From: Branchiostoma floridae
Lineage: Eukaryota; Chordata; Leptocardii; Amphioxiformes; Branchiostomatidae
Direction of reading: 5' to 3'
Length of the DNA: 64,000 nucleotides
Assembly: GCF_000003815.2 (NCBI RefSeq)
Contig: NC_049982.1
Span: 14,671,931 to 14,735,930, forward strand
The notes below the pieces were generated by a model. It saw only the letters and a list, made by a program, of their open reading frames with translations. It was not told where the DNA came from and searched no databases. A program made the translations under genes and the position numbers. This document shows positions 22,856-58,658 of the stretch, piece after piece; within the stretch, counting starts at the first letter, position 1, and the number at the start of each line of letters is the position of its first letter.

Positions 22856-25800
22856 ATCCCTACGTCGCCGCCTCGCTGATATTCCCACGGACATGTTTCA
22901 AGAAAAATACCCAGCAAAAAACGCTGTTCTGCGTCAAATTCTATTCTATAAAACATGTGGGACTCAGTGTTACAGTCTAAATATTTTGTAGAAGCACCGC
23001 TGTAGGAAAGAAGGTCCAAGCAATGTAAAACATCACGTAGCATGAAGTTCGCTGTCAACTGGCACACAGCACATGGCTGTTTGAAACTCTAAGTCTAATC
23101 AACAGCCGTGTTTGATTGATAGCCGGCGGTCCTTTGATGAAGTCGGCGAAAGGTGCGTTAGTTAGAAAATCTGCGTTTAGTTTTGATACGTAATTATAAG
23201 TTAGACAGTGGCGAGAATGATTATATAATTATTTTCTCATCAATAATTCTCTTCAGAATTATTTGAACTTAATTGTACATCTAAACAATTGGCTTACCTG
23301 TGCAATGTTTATATGATTAATGATCATGTGTAACGTATGGCTCCTAGTCAATAGATCAGCATTTTCTCTATAGTGACCACCTGTCTATAGTGGCCATATT
23401 TCCTAGTGCTGTTGTTGTTTGACATAAACTTTGAACATTTAAATTGTAAGTAACTTTAAACTGCCAGAGTTTCAGCCCAATAAAACACTCTCAGCGCCAG
23501 CCTCGAGGGTATGAACAGACTGACCAGACAGACGAAAATAAATCCTCGAACAAGGTTCAATCGTATCTTCCGGGTCTGGCAGGAAGTTGTTAAACTAAAA
23601 TAATAATAGGCTCGATGGCTGATTGCATACAAAGTAAAACAGTTTAACAGTTTTACAGCTTGAAGAAAACAAACGCTCCTACAGTACCTGCACCTGCTTG
23701 ATAATTATTAAATCGTATGCCCTACTTGAATAAAAAAAAGTTCACTGCAATAATGAATGTACCCACATCACAAGGAGCTTATACTTTTTTAAACTTACAC
23801 CTAGTTATCGTACTGAAAATTGTTAATGACATTACATGAAGTCATTCAACAATTTTCAGTCATGATGAAAATTTTCTGAATGGAAGGTGTGATTATTGTC
23901 ATTTTCTGAAAAATAGAAGCAAGCTCTGTTTTTACCTGGAATCAATTCACAATACCAGTCCACTTTGGGGGATACTGTACTGTTAAGAGGATGTTCCATT
24001 TTTGCGCAGGGGCGATTTGGAACAGTCAAATGTTGCGTGGGAAGGGGTATGGCTGAAATATGCTGTATTTGCTCTTAAGCAAATGTCGGCCTTTCTAGTT
24101 AAATCTTAATATTATTGAGGCCAAGAGAGTTTGACATTTTTCTATAACCTGATTACGTCTCTGAATAATGTCTCCGGTCACCCGACCGAAAGAAGCCAAA
24201 ATTGGCGATCCTAGCCTTTTGAGGTAGTTAAGCGCTGGCAAAAAAAATTCCTGCCTGAGTGATCAAAACATGCCAGTTTCCTGTGTGTATTCGTCATCAG
24301 TGCATGTAAATATTGACTTCTTTGTTCTGTTTCTTCTTTGTTGATATACTTGTTGAAAATACCAGTGTCCTGATACATTTTTTCACGTTGTTAATTCGTT
24401 AAGTTTTACATATCTGAATCACTTCTGCCGAAATCGTAGAAAGGAAACAAATAGCTACCGACCAACTATATTTTATCAGTACGTACCCGGAAGCACGACA
24501 TTACTTTTCGCAGACATTATCATCAAGCAGTATTGATCGGTAAGTACAGGGGAATTACAGCTTAGTTACGGCAAAACTGGAGGGGAATCTCTATGGATTA
24601 TTTTGTGTTTTGCAACGAGTGAACTCTGATAGCATGACTTATGTGATCAGAATCTAGTCGATGTAATGGAATGTTGGTAAGATATATGCCAAAGTGCGTT
24701 TATACCGATTGGGTGCAGTACAGACACCTGTTCATGATACAATACTCTGTAACACTAGATCTTTGAATTGTCTAAATGTTCGCAGCACAGCACAGTTCGG
24801 ATGTCCAGTCATGCACAATATTTACAGAAACTGGTGGGACATGATAGCGAGATGATTGATTTAGATTCCAAAGGTTGTCTTTACAGTACGTTACATCGAT
24901 CATATGCAACATGACGGTCGCCGTCCTTCCCGAGTTGAAAATATTATATAATCAGGACATGCCCACGAAATTGTTCAACTTCTCCCATGATTCTTCATCT
25001 GACTATCATTGGGTGAGAGGAAAATATGATGAAAGCTACTCACCGCTGCAAAGTTTCAAGACGTGTCAAAACGGGCTGTCCATCAACCTCACCCGGGGTG
25101 TTAGTATCCTCTTCATGAGGGGATCAATCCTCTCGGATCTAACGGTACTGTGTGACAGCAAGCGTCAGGCACACCGGCTCACTGATGGCCAGTAGCCATG
25201 CACGGGGGTCCAGTCCAAAGGGTCATACCATTATATTGTCAGGGAGAAACGGACAGTGTCCACATTATAACCTACACATTACGAACAAGACGTCTACTTG
25301 TGGCGACGATGGACCACTCACGCAGCGACGCAGCGATTAAAAATCCCCTTTTTTATTTTATGTCGAACTCGTTTTTAAACGCATCTAATTAAGGAAATTC
25401 TAAAGGCAGTTGAATGCATCTGTCATCAAAAGTGGTCACTGCCTTTAAACCTTATATCCATATATTTATTCCAGTCGGGACTACCTATTGTAGTAGAGCC
25501 TAATCTGCAGTACCGCTCCCGACCGTGGCTTGCAAAGAGGCAAGTTGCCTGATTACTGTGTTTTCGGGAATTGTAAAATCGCGAAAGGTTCGCAAAGGCT
25601 TATTTGGCCTATTTGACCTTGATTTCTCAAATGCGACTACTAAAGTCATTAATGGCAATTTCGTAAACCAAAATTTAGTATCGCATAGAAGGTTATAAAT
25701 GACATGTTTCCCAAAGTCGATCCCAAGTGTAGGGCAGGGTGTGAATCATCCCTATCGTTCTCAAATCACTGCCAATTCTTAAATGTCATCCTTTGCTCCT

Positions 25801-26440
25801 CATGTTCTTCTGTTATCATGAAGTTTAGTCCACATCAGGGTCAGTGAACTTGTCTTCTGCCACAATCTCCTTCATCAATTCTACTCACCTTCTAACCCTG
25901 GCGCCTGTGTGACAGTATCTATCCATCAATCACCCCTATAATGGCACTAAGGCTGACATAACATTCCCATGTTTCAACATCATCGTTCACCCGGGGCTTT
26001 ATAATGTCCGATAAGACGTTCCTGTGATGCTTTCGTTTTATCTTAATGTATAAAGTAAACAAAGGGAAATTACGAAAAGCAGATTCTGAAGTGATATTTG
26101 TTACAAAGATTTTACAATCCATAGACACTAAAAATATCTCAGCGGGAGAATATTAGTATTCCAACTTTGAACCACATAAGAAATACTCAAGACACTGGTA
26201 CCGAATGCTTTGTTTATTCTTACTTTATTAACCTTTGTTATTTGGGGGAGCTTTGAACAAGTTTTAAAAATTTACAGGTAAACATTATCACATGAATTAT
26301 TAGAATCATCGATCAAACTGGTGAGGACCCTGTACAAGATTTGAATAACAACAGAACCTTCTTGGCGAAGGTAATAACCCTGACGCTCCATGCGGTATCA
26401 TATCATATATCCATACAGTTATTGCACGATAGAATTCCAC
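22856..26440. other. Intergenic, no supported gene
   Basis: I find no exon here that I can support. A plus-strand ORF at 24875-25195 shows no domain, signal or splice context. The region lies downstream of the 3' end of the ferlin gene. Confidence 0.45.
23813..23859. repeat. Short perfect-arm hairpin
   Basis: CTGAAAATTGTT...AATGAC pairs with GTCATT...AACAATTTTCAG. The stem is about 18 bp with one mismatch and the loop is 10 nt. It is AT-rich and could be a MITE remnant. It is too short for a typical pre-miRNA. Confidence 0.5.
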
Positions 26441-26446
26441 TATATG

Positions 26447-26452
26447 TTTATT
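26447..26452 (-). terminator. Candidate poly(A) signal of the ferlin gene
   Basis: An AATAAA on the minus strand lies about 140 bases beyond the ferlin stop codon. Further AATAAA copies lie near 26213 and 26224, so alternative 3' ends are possible. Confidence 0.45.
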
Positions 26453-26590
26453 AAAAACAATGACTTTGACAAAGAAACTTTATAGGTAATATATCATTAT
26501 GAATTAATGTAGAAAGAATGAAAGTCCCTATTCTGCTTTTCTTTTTGACACAGTTATGTGTAGATTCAAATTTTCCTTCTGATAACTCAC

Positions 26591-48979
<22,389 letters not shown>

Positions 48980-49050
48980 GATTGCGGTAGCCTCCAGAGC
49001 GGCAGAATACTCGTCAGACCACATACCTTATTGGTTGTGTTGGCCTCGGG

Positions 49051-49057
49051 TTATATA
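49051..49057 (-). promoter_or_regulatory. TATA-like box upstream of the ferlin start
   Basis: TATATAA on the minus strand lies about 73 bases upstream of the preferred ATG (48979) and about 28 bases upstream of the alternative ATG (49024). If it is used, transcription would begin near 49024, favouring the inner ATG. A CCAAT lies at 49030-49034. This is a sequence match only. Confidence 0.35.
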
Positions 49058-49713
49058 TGTGTATCTAGCGCAGAACCGGTACGGTATAAACCTGAGGAAA
49101 ACTTCTGTCCTAAACCTGTGGTAGGTCAGAAACTCATATCACACACCAGGTTGTACTTCCCGCTCTTTGGAAAATTGTGGTGATTGTTGTCTAATATGCT
49201 TAGATTGTGAATTCCAATATCCTTACAGGACCACAACTCATACAACTGTTCATATACCTGAAGCTTGTGTCTCACTTTTTTTTTCTTGGAAAATTGTGTA
49301 AGACCATTTGAAATCCAGCTGACATGTTCATGGTGTGAATGGGGTGTACTGTAGAGGCCAAATTAAGCTGCCAGCTGTGATGTCGGATAGGAATAGAGAA
49401 AAGAAAGATTCTGACATGACTGACTTCAGCTCTGACAACTAGCAAGAGAAAAAAGGAATCTGACAGTGACATAGTGTAATGCAAAGATATCGAGTATGGC
49501 AGAAAGAAAGCTACACACGCTTTTACTTTTTCTATAATCTTCATGATTGCCTAAAATGTCTCATTCAAAGAAGGCATCATTACGGTTTTCTTTGACTTGG
49601 CAAATTCATTAGATGTACGTGTATCCTGTCCACGAGAGACGCCTATACCTGTTAAGCACTTGTTGTGTTACTCAGCATACTGCTTATTGTCCTATAGTAG
49701 GGTAATTACATTC

Positions 49714-49719
49714 TTTATT
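49714..49719 (-). terminator. Candidate poly(A) signal of the deaminase-like gene
   Basis: AATAAA on the minus strand lies about 290 bases past the stop codon at 50007 and before the ferlin promoter region. The two genes are therefore in tandem, less than 1 kb apart. Confidence 0.4.
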
Positions 49720-50006
49720 TGTTATGTTGAATTAGTAATCGGTATTTCAAATTTCTAAGTAGGGTGACCTTCGACAAAAGTGAAATCTGCTGGAATTGAC
49801 ATAGATATAAAGTTGTGAGAAAATTAAAGCATGCAACAATAGTTTTGAATATAATTGGATCATAATTTCATTGTTAGCAGCTTCGTGCTTTTCGTGAAAA
49901 ATCTGTTCATTTTTTTAAAATTATTTTCTTGCAGAGACAATCGCGAGTCTTAAGCTTCCGTGGTCTCTTCCCAGAAACAAACATCCTGAACCTTCCCGGG
50001 TTCTTC

Positions 50007-53000
50007 TCACCCGTCCAGAGCAGACTCTTCCCCGGCAGACAACATGGAGTCTGTGAAGCTGGAGTTCTCCATGTCGGCGGAGGACTCCTCCAGCTCCGGG
50101 ATGGGGCCGTCCACGGCGCTCAGGGACTTGGGCGTGGTCAGGGGCGTGGTCACAGGCGTGGTCACAGGCGTGGCACCAGGCGTGGTGAGGTCGTCCTCGG
50201 CCAACTTGTAGGAGTTGTACCTGTAGATAATACATAAATGCATCTCAACGCAGTTCTGTCACTGATCGGAACAAGAAGGTCACTGTCAACACAACGTGCG
50301 CTGCATGGATACGTATTACTGCTTCTTGTCAGTAGTCATCTGGAATTAGCTTCACAACAGGTGAGAAAAATATGAATAAATTTGTTTTAAATGATCCGAT
50401 TAAGGTTTTCTTTGAAATCCACTTCCTTTTTGTACGAAAGTTATTGCTCCACCATCACCACCCCCCACCCCCCACCCCCCGAAGGAAGATAAACATGCTA
50501 TATTCTTTCAAGGTTTGACTTCTCACGTGTACTTATTGAACCCAACATCGAGTCGCAGAGAAGCCGCATTGCACTATATCTAGCCAACGAAAAGAGCGTC
50601 ATGGTTCGTCGTCTGCTTTACCTGATGTACTCCAGTTTGAGTGAGCCCGGATACAGCATGCCGCTGATGACCCTGAAGGCCCCACACACGCTACAGGAGG
50701 TGAAGCTGACGGCCCGGGTCAGTCTCTCGGTCCGGCAGGTGTGATCCAATATGGTCAACACGGGGTCAGGGGCACGGAACGTGAACAGCTCACGGTGAAC
50801 CGTCTGTACAAACACATGAAGAACGTGAATATCTCACGGTGACGGTGAACCGTCTGTACAAACACATGAACAACGGAACGTGAACATCTCACGGTGAACC
50901 GTCTGTACAAACAACAACGGAACGTGAACATCTCACGGTTAACCGTCTGTACAAACACATGAACAACGGAACGTGAACATCTCACGGTTAACCGTCTGTA
51001 CAAACACATGAACAACGGAACGTGAACATCTCACGGTTAACCGTCTGTACAAACACATGAACAACGGAACGTGAACATCTCACGGTGAACCGTCTGTACA
51101 AACACATGAACAACGGAACGTGAACAGCTCACGGTGAACCGTCTGTACAAACACATGAACAACGGAACGTGAACAGCTCACGGTGAGCCGTCTGTACAAA
51201 CAACGGAACGTGAACAGCTTACGGTGAACCGTCTGTACAAACAACGGAACGTGAACAGCTCGCGGTGAACCGTCTGTACATACAACGGAACGTGAACAGC
51301 TCACGGTGAGCCGTCTGTACAAACAACGGAACGTGAACAGCTTACGGTGAACCGTCTGTACAAATAACGGAACGTGAACAGCTCGCGGTGAACCGTCTGT
51401 ACACACAACGGAACGTGAACAGCTCACGGTGAACCGTCTATGCAAACAACGGAATTACGGAACTCAATAGTTCAGCTTTGGAGCTTAGATAGGCTAGAGT
51501 CAAGTCATCATATTTGCGATGATGACGGGAAGAAATGCTCATGCAACAGTTAAATAATGATCATTTTGTTAACTTTTTTCTTTCATTTTGGCTACCTCAG
51601 GAATGACCAAATAAAGGAATACAGGTCAGTACTGAAATCACTTATCATATGTCGCAGCAAAACTCCAAATGACACAGATAACAAGTCTACCTCCTCGTCT
51701 CCGGCATCATAATTCTCAGGATGGATGAGAGACTTGACGATCTGCTCAACTTTGACATAAAACCTGCTGTCAAACTCGTGCCTGTAAAACAGCAACAACA
51801 ACAACGTGCAACGTCAGCATAGCTTGTTGTCTCTTTGTCATTCTTTACGAGCATGCGTTTCAAAGCATCTCTCTCAAATAAGGTGACATGAAGCGTTTTC
51901 TACAGGGAGTCATCAGCCGGCACTGAGGAGCTTCAAAGCTGAACAAGACAGGATCTCTAACTGTACACTGAAAGTCTCCACCCACCTGCAGTCCCTGAAA
52001 GGACAGTGTGTGAGCTGTTTGGCGCTGACGAAGTGGTGTGCGAGGATGGCGCCCTCCCGCAGACCGCGCAGGTCCAGGGGGCGGGTCTGGTACGGGTACT
52101 GCCGGGCGATCTCCGTCCCGAACCGGTTCAGTGTGTAGGACACGCGGACATAGATGGGGACTCTGTCGTCACGAACCGAGAACCTGAGGTGTTACCATAA
52201 CAACAGGACACTCATTACTGCAGATGAGACAGTTTTCATGGGTATATATCTATATATCTATAGTCTATCATCTTCAACCCCTAGACATGGGCTTTGGTCA
52301 CATGACAATGAGTGAAAACGCCCGTTTGGTTAAGAAAGGTTAGGACCTACTTGTCTTCTGAATTGTAGTCCATTCGATAAACATAACATAAAAGGAGGTG
52401 CAGACGTGGGTATGGGATAGAAATCCAGCCTACCAAATCCGTACCGGCCTCAATTACAAGTGTCACACTTCTGCCTTTATTGTAGGGAACTTTATTGACT
52501 TCGAAGACTCAGTGATTACCGCCGTACATACCTGTATCTCCGCAGCGCCTGAGTGAACTGTTCCCTGACTACGTTGTTTGCCGAGTCGTCGGTGCAAAGA
52601 AACCGGAAGTGGTCCACGCAGTCCGCACACGGTTTCCGGGCGGAGTGGATCTCCAACACCACGGCGTACACCGTTACCTGGGAGCGGGAGCATTAACGTA
52701 ACAATGGGAGCCTCTTTAGGATCCGGACTATGCAAACTATAAGTAAAAGCAAATACATCAATAAATCCATTAACAATATCGTCAATTTTACAGGAATTGT
52801 CAATCAGCGCCTAGTACAGAAGCATAATCAGTAGAGAGTGAGATACCGAGGGGTTCCTCTGCTGGCCCAGGTTGGTCCTGAGTAGCTCGGCGGGAAGGTC
52901 CGGGTTGTGCTTCAGCGTCTCGATCAGCCACTGTTCTGGATGGAGCAGTTCTTGGCTACACGCCTCCAGCGAGAACGTGTTCACTTCTGCTGCCGTCTTC

Positions 53001-53836
53001 TTCAGCTTGTTTATCACCGAACTCCCGCGAACGTTCGGTAAATCGGAGATGAACGAAGAAAGGAGCAGCTTGTTGGCGTAGAAAGAATTCCCCTCGGGAA
53101 GGGCGCCCTGCTTGTCGCTCAGAGCGGCGGGGGAGAAAGTTCTCAGTCGTGGTCTCAGTGCTTCGTCTTTAGAGACAAACAAGAAATCGGAAGGCGTCTC
53201 CCTGGTGAAATTGGAGCTTGAAAAGGCGACTTCTCTGCAGTCTAGAGGCAGGCTTGTTGTCGGCTGGCAGACGAGAGTTGGTTCTGTTCTCTCGTGTTTC
53301 TCGCACAGAACCACAGGCACTTCTTGGTCGTCTTCGTCCCGACGGTAGACATTGGGCACGCCTTCTAGCGGTATATATTGGTAATGCCTGCGGGACACCA
53401 CTGGAGCGCAGACGTAGTGCAGTCCGACTTCAGGCGTTCTCGCAACGATACCCAGCGCGGCCGTGCAAAGATTACCGACTTGTACGTCTTTGTGAGCTCG
53501 GAACCAAACGTCCTGCAAATATTCGTGAATATGTGTCACCTCGAACTCTGACGACGAAGTCATCTCCACAAAATCCTGGTCATCCGTGTCTGCAGTTTCG
53601 CTCTCGTCCGCAAGATGGGGTTCAACATTGTATATCACCTGCTGTTCTTTATTTTGGAGAGTTGCTCTCATTTCGTCATCGAAGAAGGTAAAGTGGTTCA
53701 GGCCCACCGACTCCTCCCCGTCCACGAACGACAGACAGTCGAGGTCTCCCGAGTACACCAGCTTGTCGCCCTTCGGTGTGGAGGAAAAGCGGGGCTGCAG
53801 GGTTTGGAGATGGGGGAGGGACTGGGACCGCTGCAT
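50007..53836 (-). CDS. Putative deaminase-fold protein, six exons, ~606 aa
   Basis: Exons: 52847-53836, 52532-52677, 51986-52183, 51691-51781, 50622-50803 and 50007-50220. All are GT-AG with matching phases. I do not recognise the gene by name. Residues 299-301 are HPE at the start of a helix (HPEQWLIETLK). After a loop comes a hydrophobic strand (VTVYAVVLEIHS), then PCADC (346-350), a helix and a further strand (VPIYVRVSYTL). HxE...PCxxC in this setting is the zinc and catalytic signature of the cytidine deaminase superfamily, including AID/APOBEC-like and toxin-derived enzymes. A C-terminal part has CPFRDC (about 439-444) and CSVC (about 512-515), possibly a second metal site, and a TTP-repeat acidic tail. 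The long N-terminal half has no domain I know. The start is uncertain: an ATG at 53929 (weak context) or an upstream exon spliced at about 53859 are alternatives. The deaminase assignment is inference. Confidence 0.6.
50804..51455 (-). repeat. 41/49-bp minisatellite built from a 3' splice site
   Basis: About 14 units continue directly from the 5' end of the exon 50622-50803 into its upstream intron. On the coding strand each unit repeats TTTGTACAG|ACGGTTCACC followed by GTGAGCTGTTCACGTTCCGT. That is the real 3' splice site plus about 30 coding bases (TVHRELFTFR). The exon-proximal units are mostly 49 bp. The distal units are 41 bp, having lost an 8-base CACATGAA-type segment. Reading frames across the array (TVHRKLFTFRC-type) are repeat artefacts. 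Confidence 0.95.
52532..52942 (-). other. HxE...PCxxC candidate active-site segment
   Basis: The His-Pro-Glu codons start at 52942 (exon 1). The Lys-Pro-Cys-Ala-Asp-Cys codons lie at 52618-52635 (exon 2). An intron (52678-52846) separates the two halves of the motif. In the deaminase family the His and the two Cys bind zinc and the Glu shuttles protons. The spacing of 47 residues is within the broad range of the superfamily but longer than in AID. Confidence 0.55.
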
Positions 53837-53929
53837 CCTCACAGATTCTTCTCCGGAAACTTGAAAACACTGTTCCAAAAATGAAAAAAGCGCATAGTCA
53901 ATCACACAGAAAAACGTACCGTTTGACAT

Positions 53930-56900
53930 ATATTATTTCTGCATGATTATATGAGTTCATTTTGGAGCGGAACGGAGATAATGACCACTTTCTACTCCAT
54001 TTGGACCATCCATCTAGTGTTACTAAATGTGATCCTAATCGTCTTTTCTCCACCGCTGATGACATTTCCTATTACTTTCAAACTTTGGGAAACATCAGTT
54101 GATTGCCAAGCTAATTCGATTCCCCATAACCGTTAATAGAACTGGTGCACGATTCATTGCCATTCCACATGTAACGTTACATTCTGAATGGTGAGTGATT
54201 GTAACCAACATTGTCATTTCACATGTACATTCTAATCCTGTTTAAAACGCTATGGGATCGTATTTTAGTTTCTCTCTTTTGCCAAATTTCTTCCCGCAAA
54301 ACAAGCTATTTCTTTGGCGTTACACAGCCTTTGGTAAATAATGACGTCATCTAACACAACACGTGAACCCGACCGCAAGCCGCCATTGACGTCCCGTCTC
54401 TCCACCAGACCGCAAATTATCAACCATTCCCCGCTGCACGGTAGTTATACCCTGCTTTGGCACAGTCTGTAGAATGTTCATGTCTTACAAGGCTGCTGGT
54501 TGCCAATGGGGATAGTATATCCTGGTCGGTAAAACGTGCAGCGAATCGCGATTTTAACCATCATCGTCTGTACACCTGTTGGACGTGTTGTGATAAGTGT
54601 ACCAGGGGGTGTTTTAAAATGGTCTTCTGATTGAATATAAAGAGGGGAGAATACTTCACATATAAAAATACAACTTTGAAAATCCCCGGTTGTTACAACA
54701 ATCCAATCTGCAGCAAGTACACGTAAAACATGCATCTCATTGGATCCTTCCTATAATGCGGACGCCAGTTACCTTTAATTTTGGTTTACAACAGAATAAC
54801 GACGTTCGATCTACATGTACATGTATCATATCTGTGAAACAGACATCATCTCACAATGTGTCACAGCTGTCCAACCAACCTGAATATCCGCTCCGCCGTG
54901 TTACTGCCTCGCTCAGGTACGGTTAATGCGAGTAAATGTTTAACGTTCTGTCTGGCCGACCGATCAATAATGGGAACAAACCTATTGTAACGGAGCACCT
55001 TTGATATTAGTCCAACACGGTGGTGCGTGCACGGTCAAAGTTCATGGGCTACGTTACGGCTTGCATATCGTGAACAACCTCCAAGCAGATGTGTGGTCTT
55101 TAAGGGTGACGTTTTTCCATATATAAAGGCGTTCTGTAACAGCGCACTACGTAAAATGGCAAGCGAAATTACCGAGAAACTGAAGAGACGTAACAAAGTC
55201 AAATGAAAACCCATCATCAACTCTAAGATTTTATTTGTTAATTGTGATCTTGATATCGTTTTTTCTTCAGGGGATACAAAATATTCTAACATACATATGA
55301 GATGTGAAAAGCTACATTTCTTGTTTATTTATGTCTGTGTCCCTTTATCCTAGCACAGAGTAATTATTTCAACCATGTATCAGTACAGGTTTCACGGCAC
55401 ACTGTCCAATCATCTGCAAACATCACTGTCCATATCTGGAACAGTTGTGAGATAACCACACCCCTCTGCACATGGAACACCCCAAGCGCCCCTCTGCACA
55501 TGGAACACCCCAAGCGCAAAACATAGCACGTCGCACGTGTAACGTAGTCCAGTTTTTCCTGTGAACTGTTAGAGATTAGAATCACTGACCAGGGCATGCT
55601 GTAAAATCTACGTCACAGCGGAAATTTCAAAAATACTTTTAGACAATGAACACAGTCACGGGTACTTATCGCCACCCAGCTGCCGAGACGTGTGGCGGAC
55701 AGAGAGAAGCGCCCCTACTGCTCATCGTGGAACTCAAACCTCAAAAATAAAACTACACATTACAAAAATTAGCGATCACACCGGTACCCTCCGTACCATT
55801 CAAAAGCACCCCCCCCCCCCACACACACACACACCGTACCAGAGCCTTCAACTGACTGAAGTCGGCATGTAACCAGGAGAAGAAGGAGTGACAGTAGTAT
55901 TTGGAGCCAGAGAAGTGTTTTACAAAAGACATCATGTTTTTAGAAACATATGACGAATAATGCTCTTGTGAAAAACGTGAAGATTCGATGAGACATGAAA
56001 GCGCCGGGGTTTTCCACTCCGAAGGGGTCACTTAGAATAGAAAAATTCTGGCGTGAAAGACTCCTTTTTTACGATATAACTACTCAAGTGCAGTGTAACG
56101 TTCTTCTTCCATGGGAGAGGAATCATTAACACACAACGTCTAGGCATAAACAGATCCACCCAGGCATATATTTATAATACAAAGCTTTGATGGGGAGAAA
56201 AATTAGCCCAGGACAAAATTAACGAGCTGTCAAGCAAGCCGTTTCTGATTGTACTACTACCTCTTTATTCATTTATCTATGTGATTGTACATTATCGTCT
56301 GATATAAAATTTTAAAAAATGAGACTATCATATATTATAAAACCATACTCGTACTACATGTACTGACACAACATATGGTTTCATATAGATGGATAGGGCG
56401 GGACAACCATGGCCATGTACCGCAATCACCAGCATTATGTCAATGGACTTGCTTTATAGTTTGTCCGGTTCTACACAATTTGACATAGCTGGCCTTCTTT
56501 ATAGTAAATTCTGCTAGTTAATGTCCTTAGACTGACTGATGTTTGGTTCCAGGAAGGGAAAAAATACAGAAAAGTTTACTTTTATACTGCTGGTGTACTG
56601 AAGACAAGTTTGCGACGCCGTCTTGCGGAAATACAAGCAAACTGTATCATAGTGCCGATAATAAGTGTGCTTTGTATAAAAGTTGCAAGGTGGCGCTTTT
56701 GATATGTTTCTAAAAAGCATCCACAGCACAACATGTCAGCAATGTTTATACTATTAGTGAGATCACTGAGATGTATCGTATTCAGCACGTGTAAGAAAAC
56801 TGGGTACTATTATTTGTTGTCCTCGGGCCGCACAAATTTGCCGTAAATGTACTGAGGGCATTCCCGCAAACTCGAATTCAGATCCGATAGTACCTAAAGG

Positions 56901-58650
56901 AGTCTTGACTAAATGACATATGACCTGGTATCCAAAGTTCGTGCAAACCCATTGAAGCTACTGAGTCTCTTCATCCCCTTTGCTCAACGCTGCACCAGTG
57001 TACGGGACTACCGGGTGTTGCTTTGGACATAACTGTATGAACCTATTTAGAGGATATTCACGTAACATACGCGAACATGATCTTGTACGCTTACGTTCCG
57101 GTGACGTTCTCGCAAAGGACAAGATCGACGGAAGGTAACAAAAAGTAGATTCAAAAGAAGAGATTAACGAGAGTTTATGCGATACAAAACGAGGCAGATA
57201 CTGAAGATCTCTAGTTTCTGTACTTAGACAGAAAAGGGAAGTGAAAAAACGTGTCCTATATCTAAATTCATAATGTGGCAATTTCCTTCTTTTCTTTACG
57301 GTGAGAAAAAATGTACCGTAATAAATGTGCGCGTAGATATATATGAAAGTCAATGATTTATTATAACTCGGTAATGGATTACATTCAGATATTACATGCG
57401 AAATTGTAGCTAGTTAGAGTGCTCGGTCAACCATCATTGCAGCATCCTCATCTTTGAAGATTTGTGTATTCAGTGGTAGAGTATCAAAGTTTGAAACTGT
57501 AGTGTACCTTTCACTGAAAGGTACAACAACCAGCTCTAATTCGTAGCTCAAACATAAGGCATTGAACTAATTGAGAATGTCAAACTAATGCGGCGATGAT
57601 GAACGAGGGTTAGAGCTTTTATTTTTGTCAGGAGAGGTCCAAACAGCTGTCTGGCGCCACGAACCGTAGCTGCTCCACAGGAGGGACAGAAAGTTGCGGA
57701 GTAAGCGATCTGAATCGTGTAACCACCACATGGCGGAACACATCACTTCTGTACTGGAGTTGGCAAGTGCAAGCTGCATGAGGAACTGATTGGTCTTGAG
57801 CCATCACATAACCGAGTGTACCTTTGCTCTTCTTGATGGGTCTCTTGGGTTGTTAAAAGCGTTCATGCACGGGGACGACTATCATATCAGGATTCTGAAA
57901 CGGACCACAGCGTAGCTTCATCCGGAAACAATGCGGTCCTCCTGTTAACGTTCTGTACCCGTAAATGTTCTACATGTACTGTATTCATCTGAAATTCTCC
58001 TTTTACCTGAAAGTTATCTTGACGAATCAAAAAGGCACAATTTTCAAATAAAAACTAAATATCTTAAGATATAAAATAAAATTGAATACTGGCACATACA
58101 CAAGACGAAAGAGCTGTAATTATCATCCGTAGCTTGCGATTCGCCGGAAGTTTATTGTTGCCAGAAATTCCTCTCGATTACTTTTAGTTTCGCACAAAAG
58201 TGGAATTAGGTGGTACAAAATACATTGGCATTTTTATTTATTTGTTTTCCAAAATTTCTCAATGTTTATCTACATTGTGTACGTTCTAATTTGGGGGAAT
58301 ACCATACGTCAAACAAGATATCGACTGGTCTTGCCCGATGACATACTTTTCTTCTAAAACAATTCAAACAATTCAGACTATCTCCATTTCATATATATAA
58401 ATCAGACAGTTAAAGTTTACCTCGGGCTGTAATCTTACCAATACAAAAATGATAAATACTAGTAATTGAAAAGTGTGAGATTAATTCAGACACACATCGC
58501 GGGCGTTTTAATAGGCGGTTGTCGCCTGAAACATCGGAGGGATCACATCAGCCCGCCCCCCGCTCCGCACACCGTACATCATGGCAGACAGTTCGGGGCG
58601 AATCAAAGTCCTCCGCGCCGATAACTGGGCTTGATGAAGATCTCTTCTCA
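53930..58650. other. Intergenic or upstream region, no supported gene
   Basis: I see no supported exon. A 32-bp direct duplication (CCCCTCTGCACATGGAACAC and following bases) lies at about 55461-55517. A poly-C/CA tract lies at 55809-55833. This interval probably contains the promoter, and perhaps 5' exons, of the deaminase-like gene. Confidence 0.45.
55809..55833. repeat. (C)n(AC)n tract
   Basis: A homopolymer C run is followed by an AC dinucleotide run. Confidence 0.9.
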
Positions 58651-58658
58651 TGGAGGTT

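Noticed and set aside
23813-23859. microRNA precursor
   Set aside because: The hairpin stem is only about 18 bp, shorter than a usual animal pre-miRNA.
24875-25195. 106-residue plus-strand ORF
   Set aside because: It has no recognisable domain, signal sequence, splice partner or supportive composition.
50755-51445. ORFs with TVHRKLFTFRC-type repeats
   Set aside because: These are copies of the 5' edge of one exon inside an intronic minisatellite. Only the copy at 50622-50803 continues into a conserved-looking frame with a donor.
53951-54136. ORF just upstream of the deaminase-like gene on the plus strand
   Set aside because: It is short, without splice or domain evidence, and antisense to the likely promoter region.
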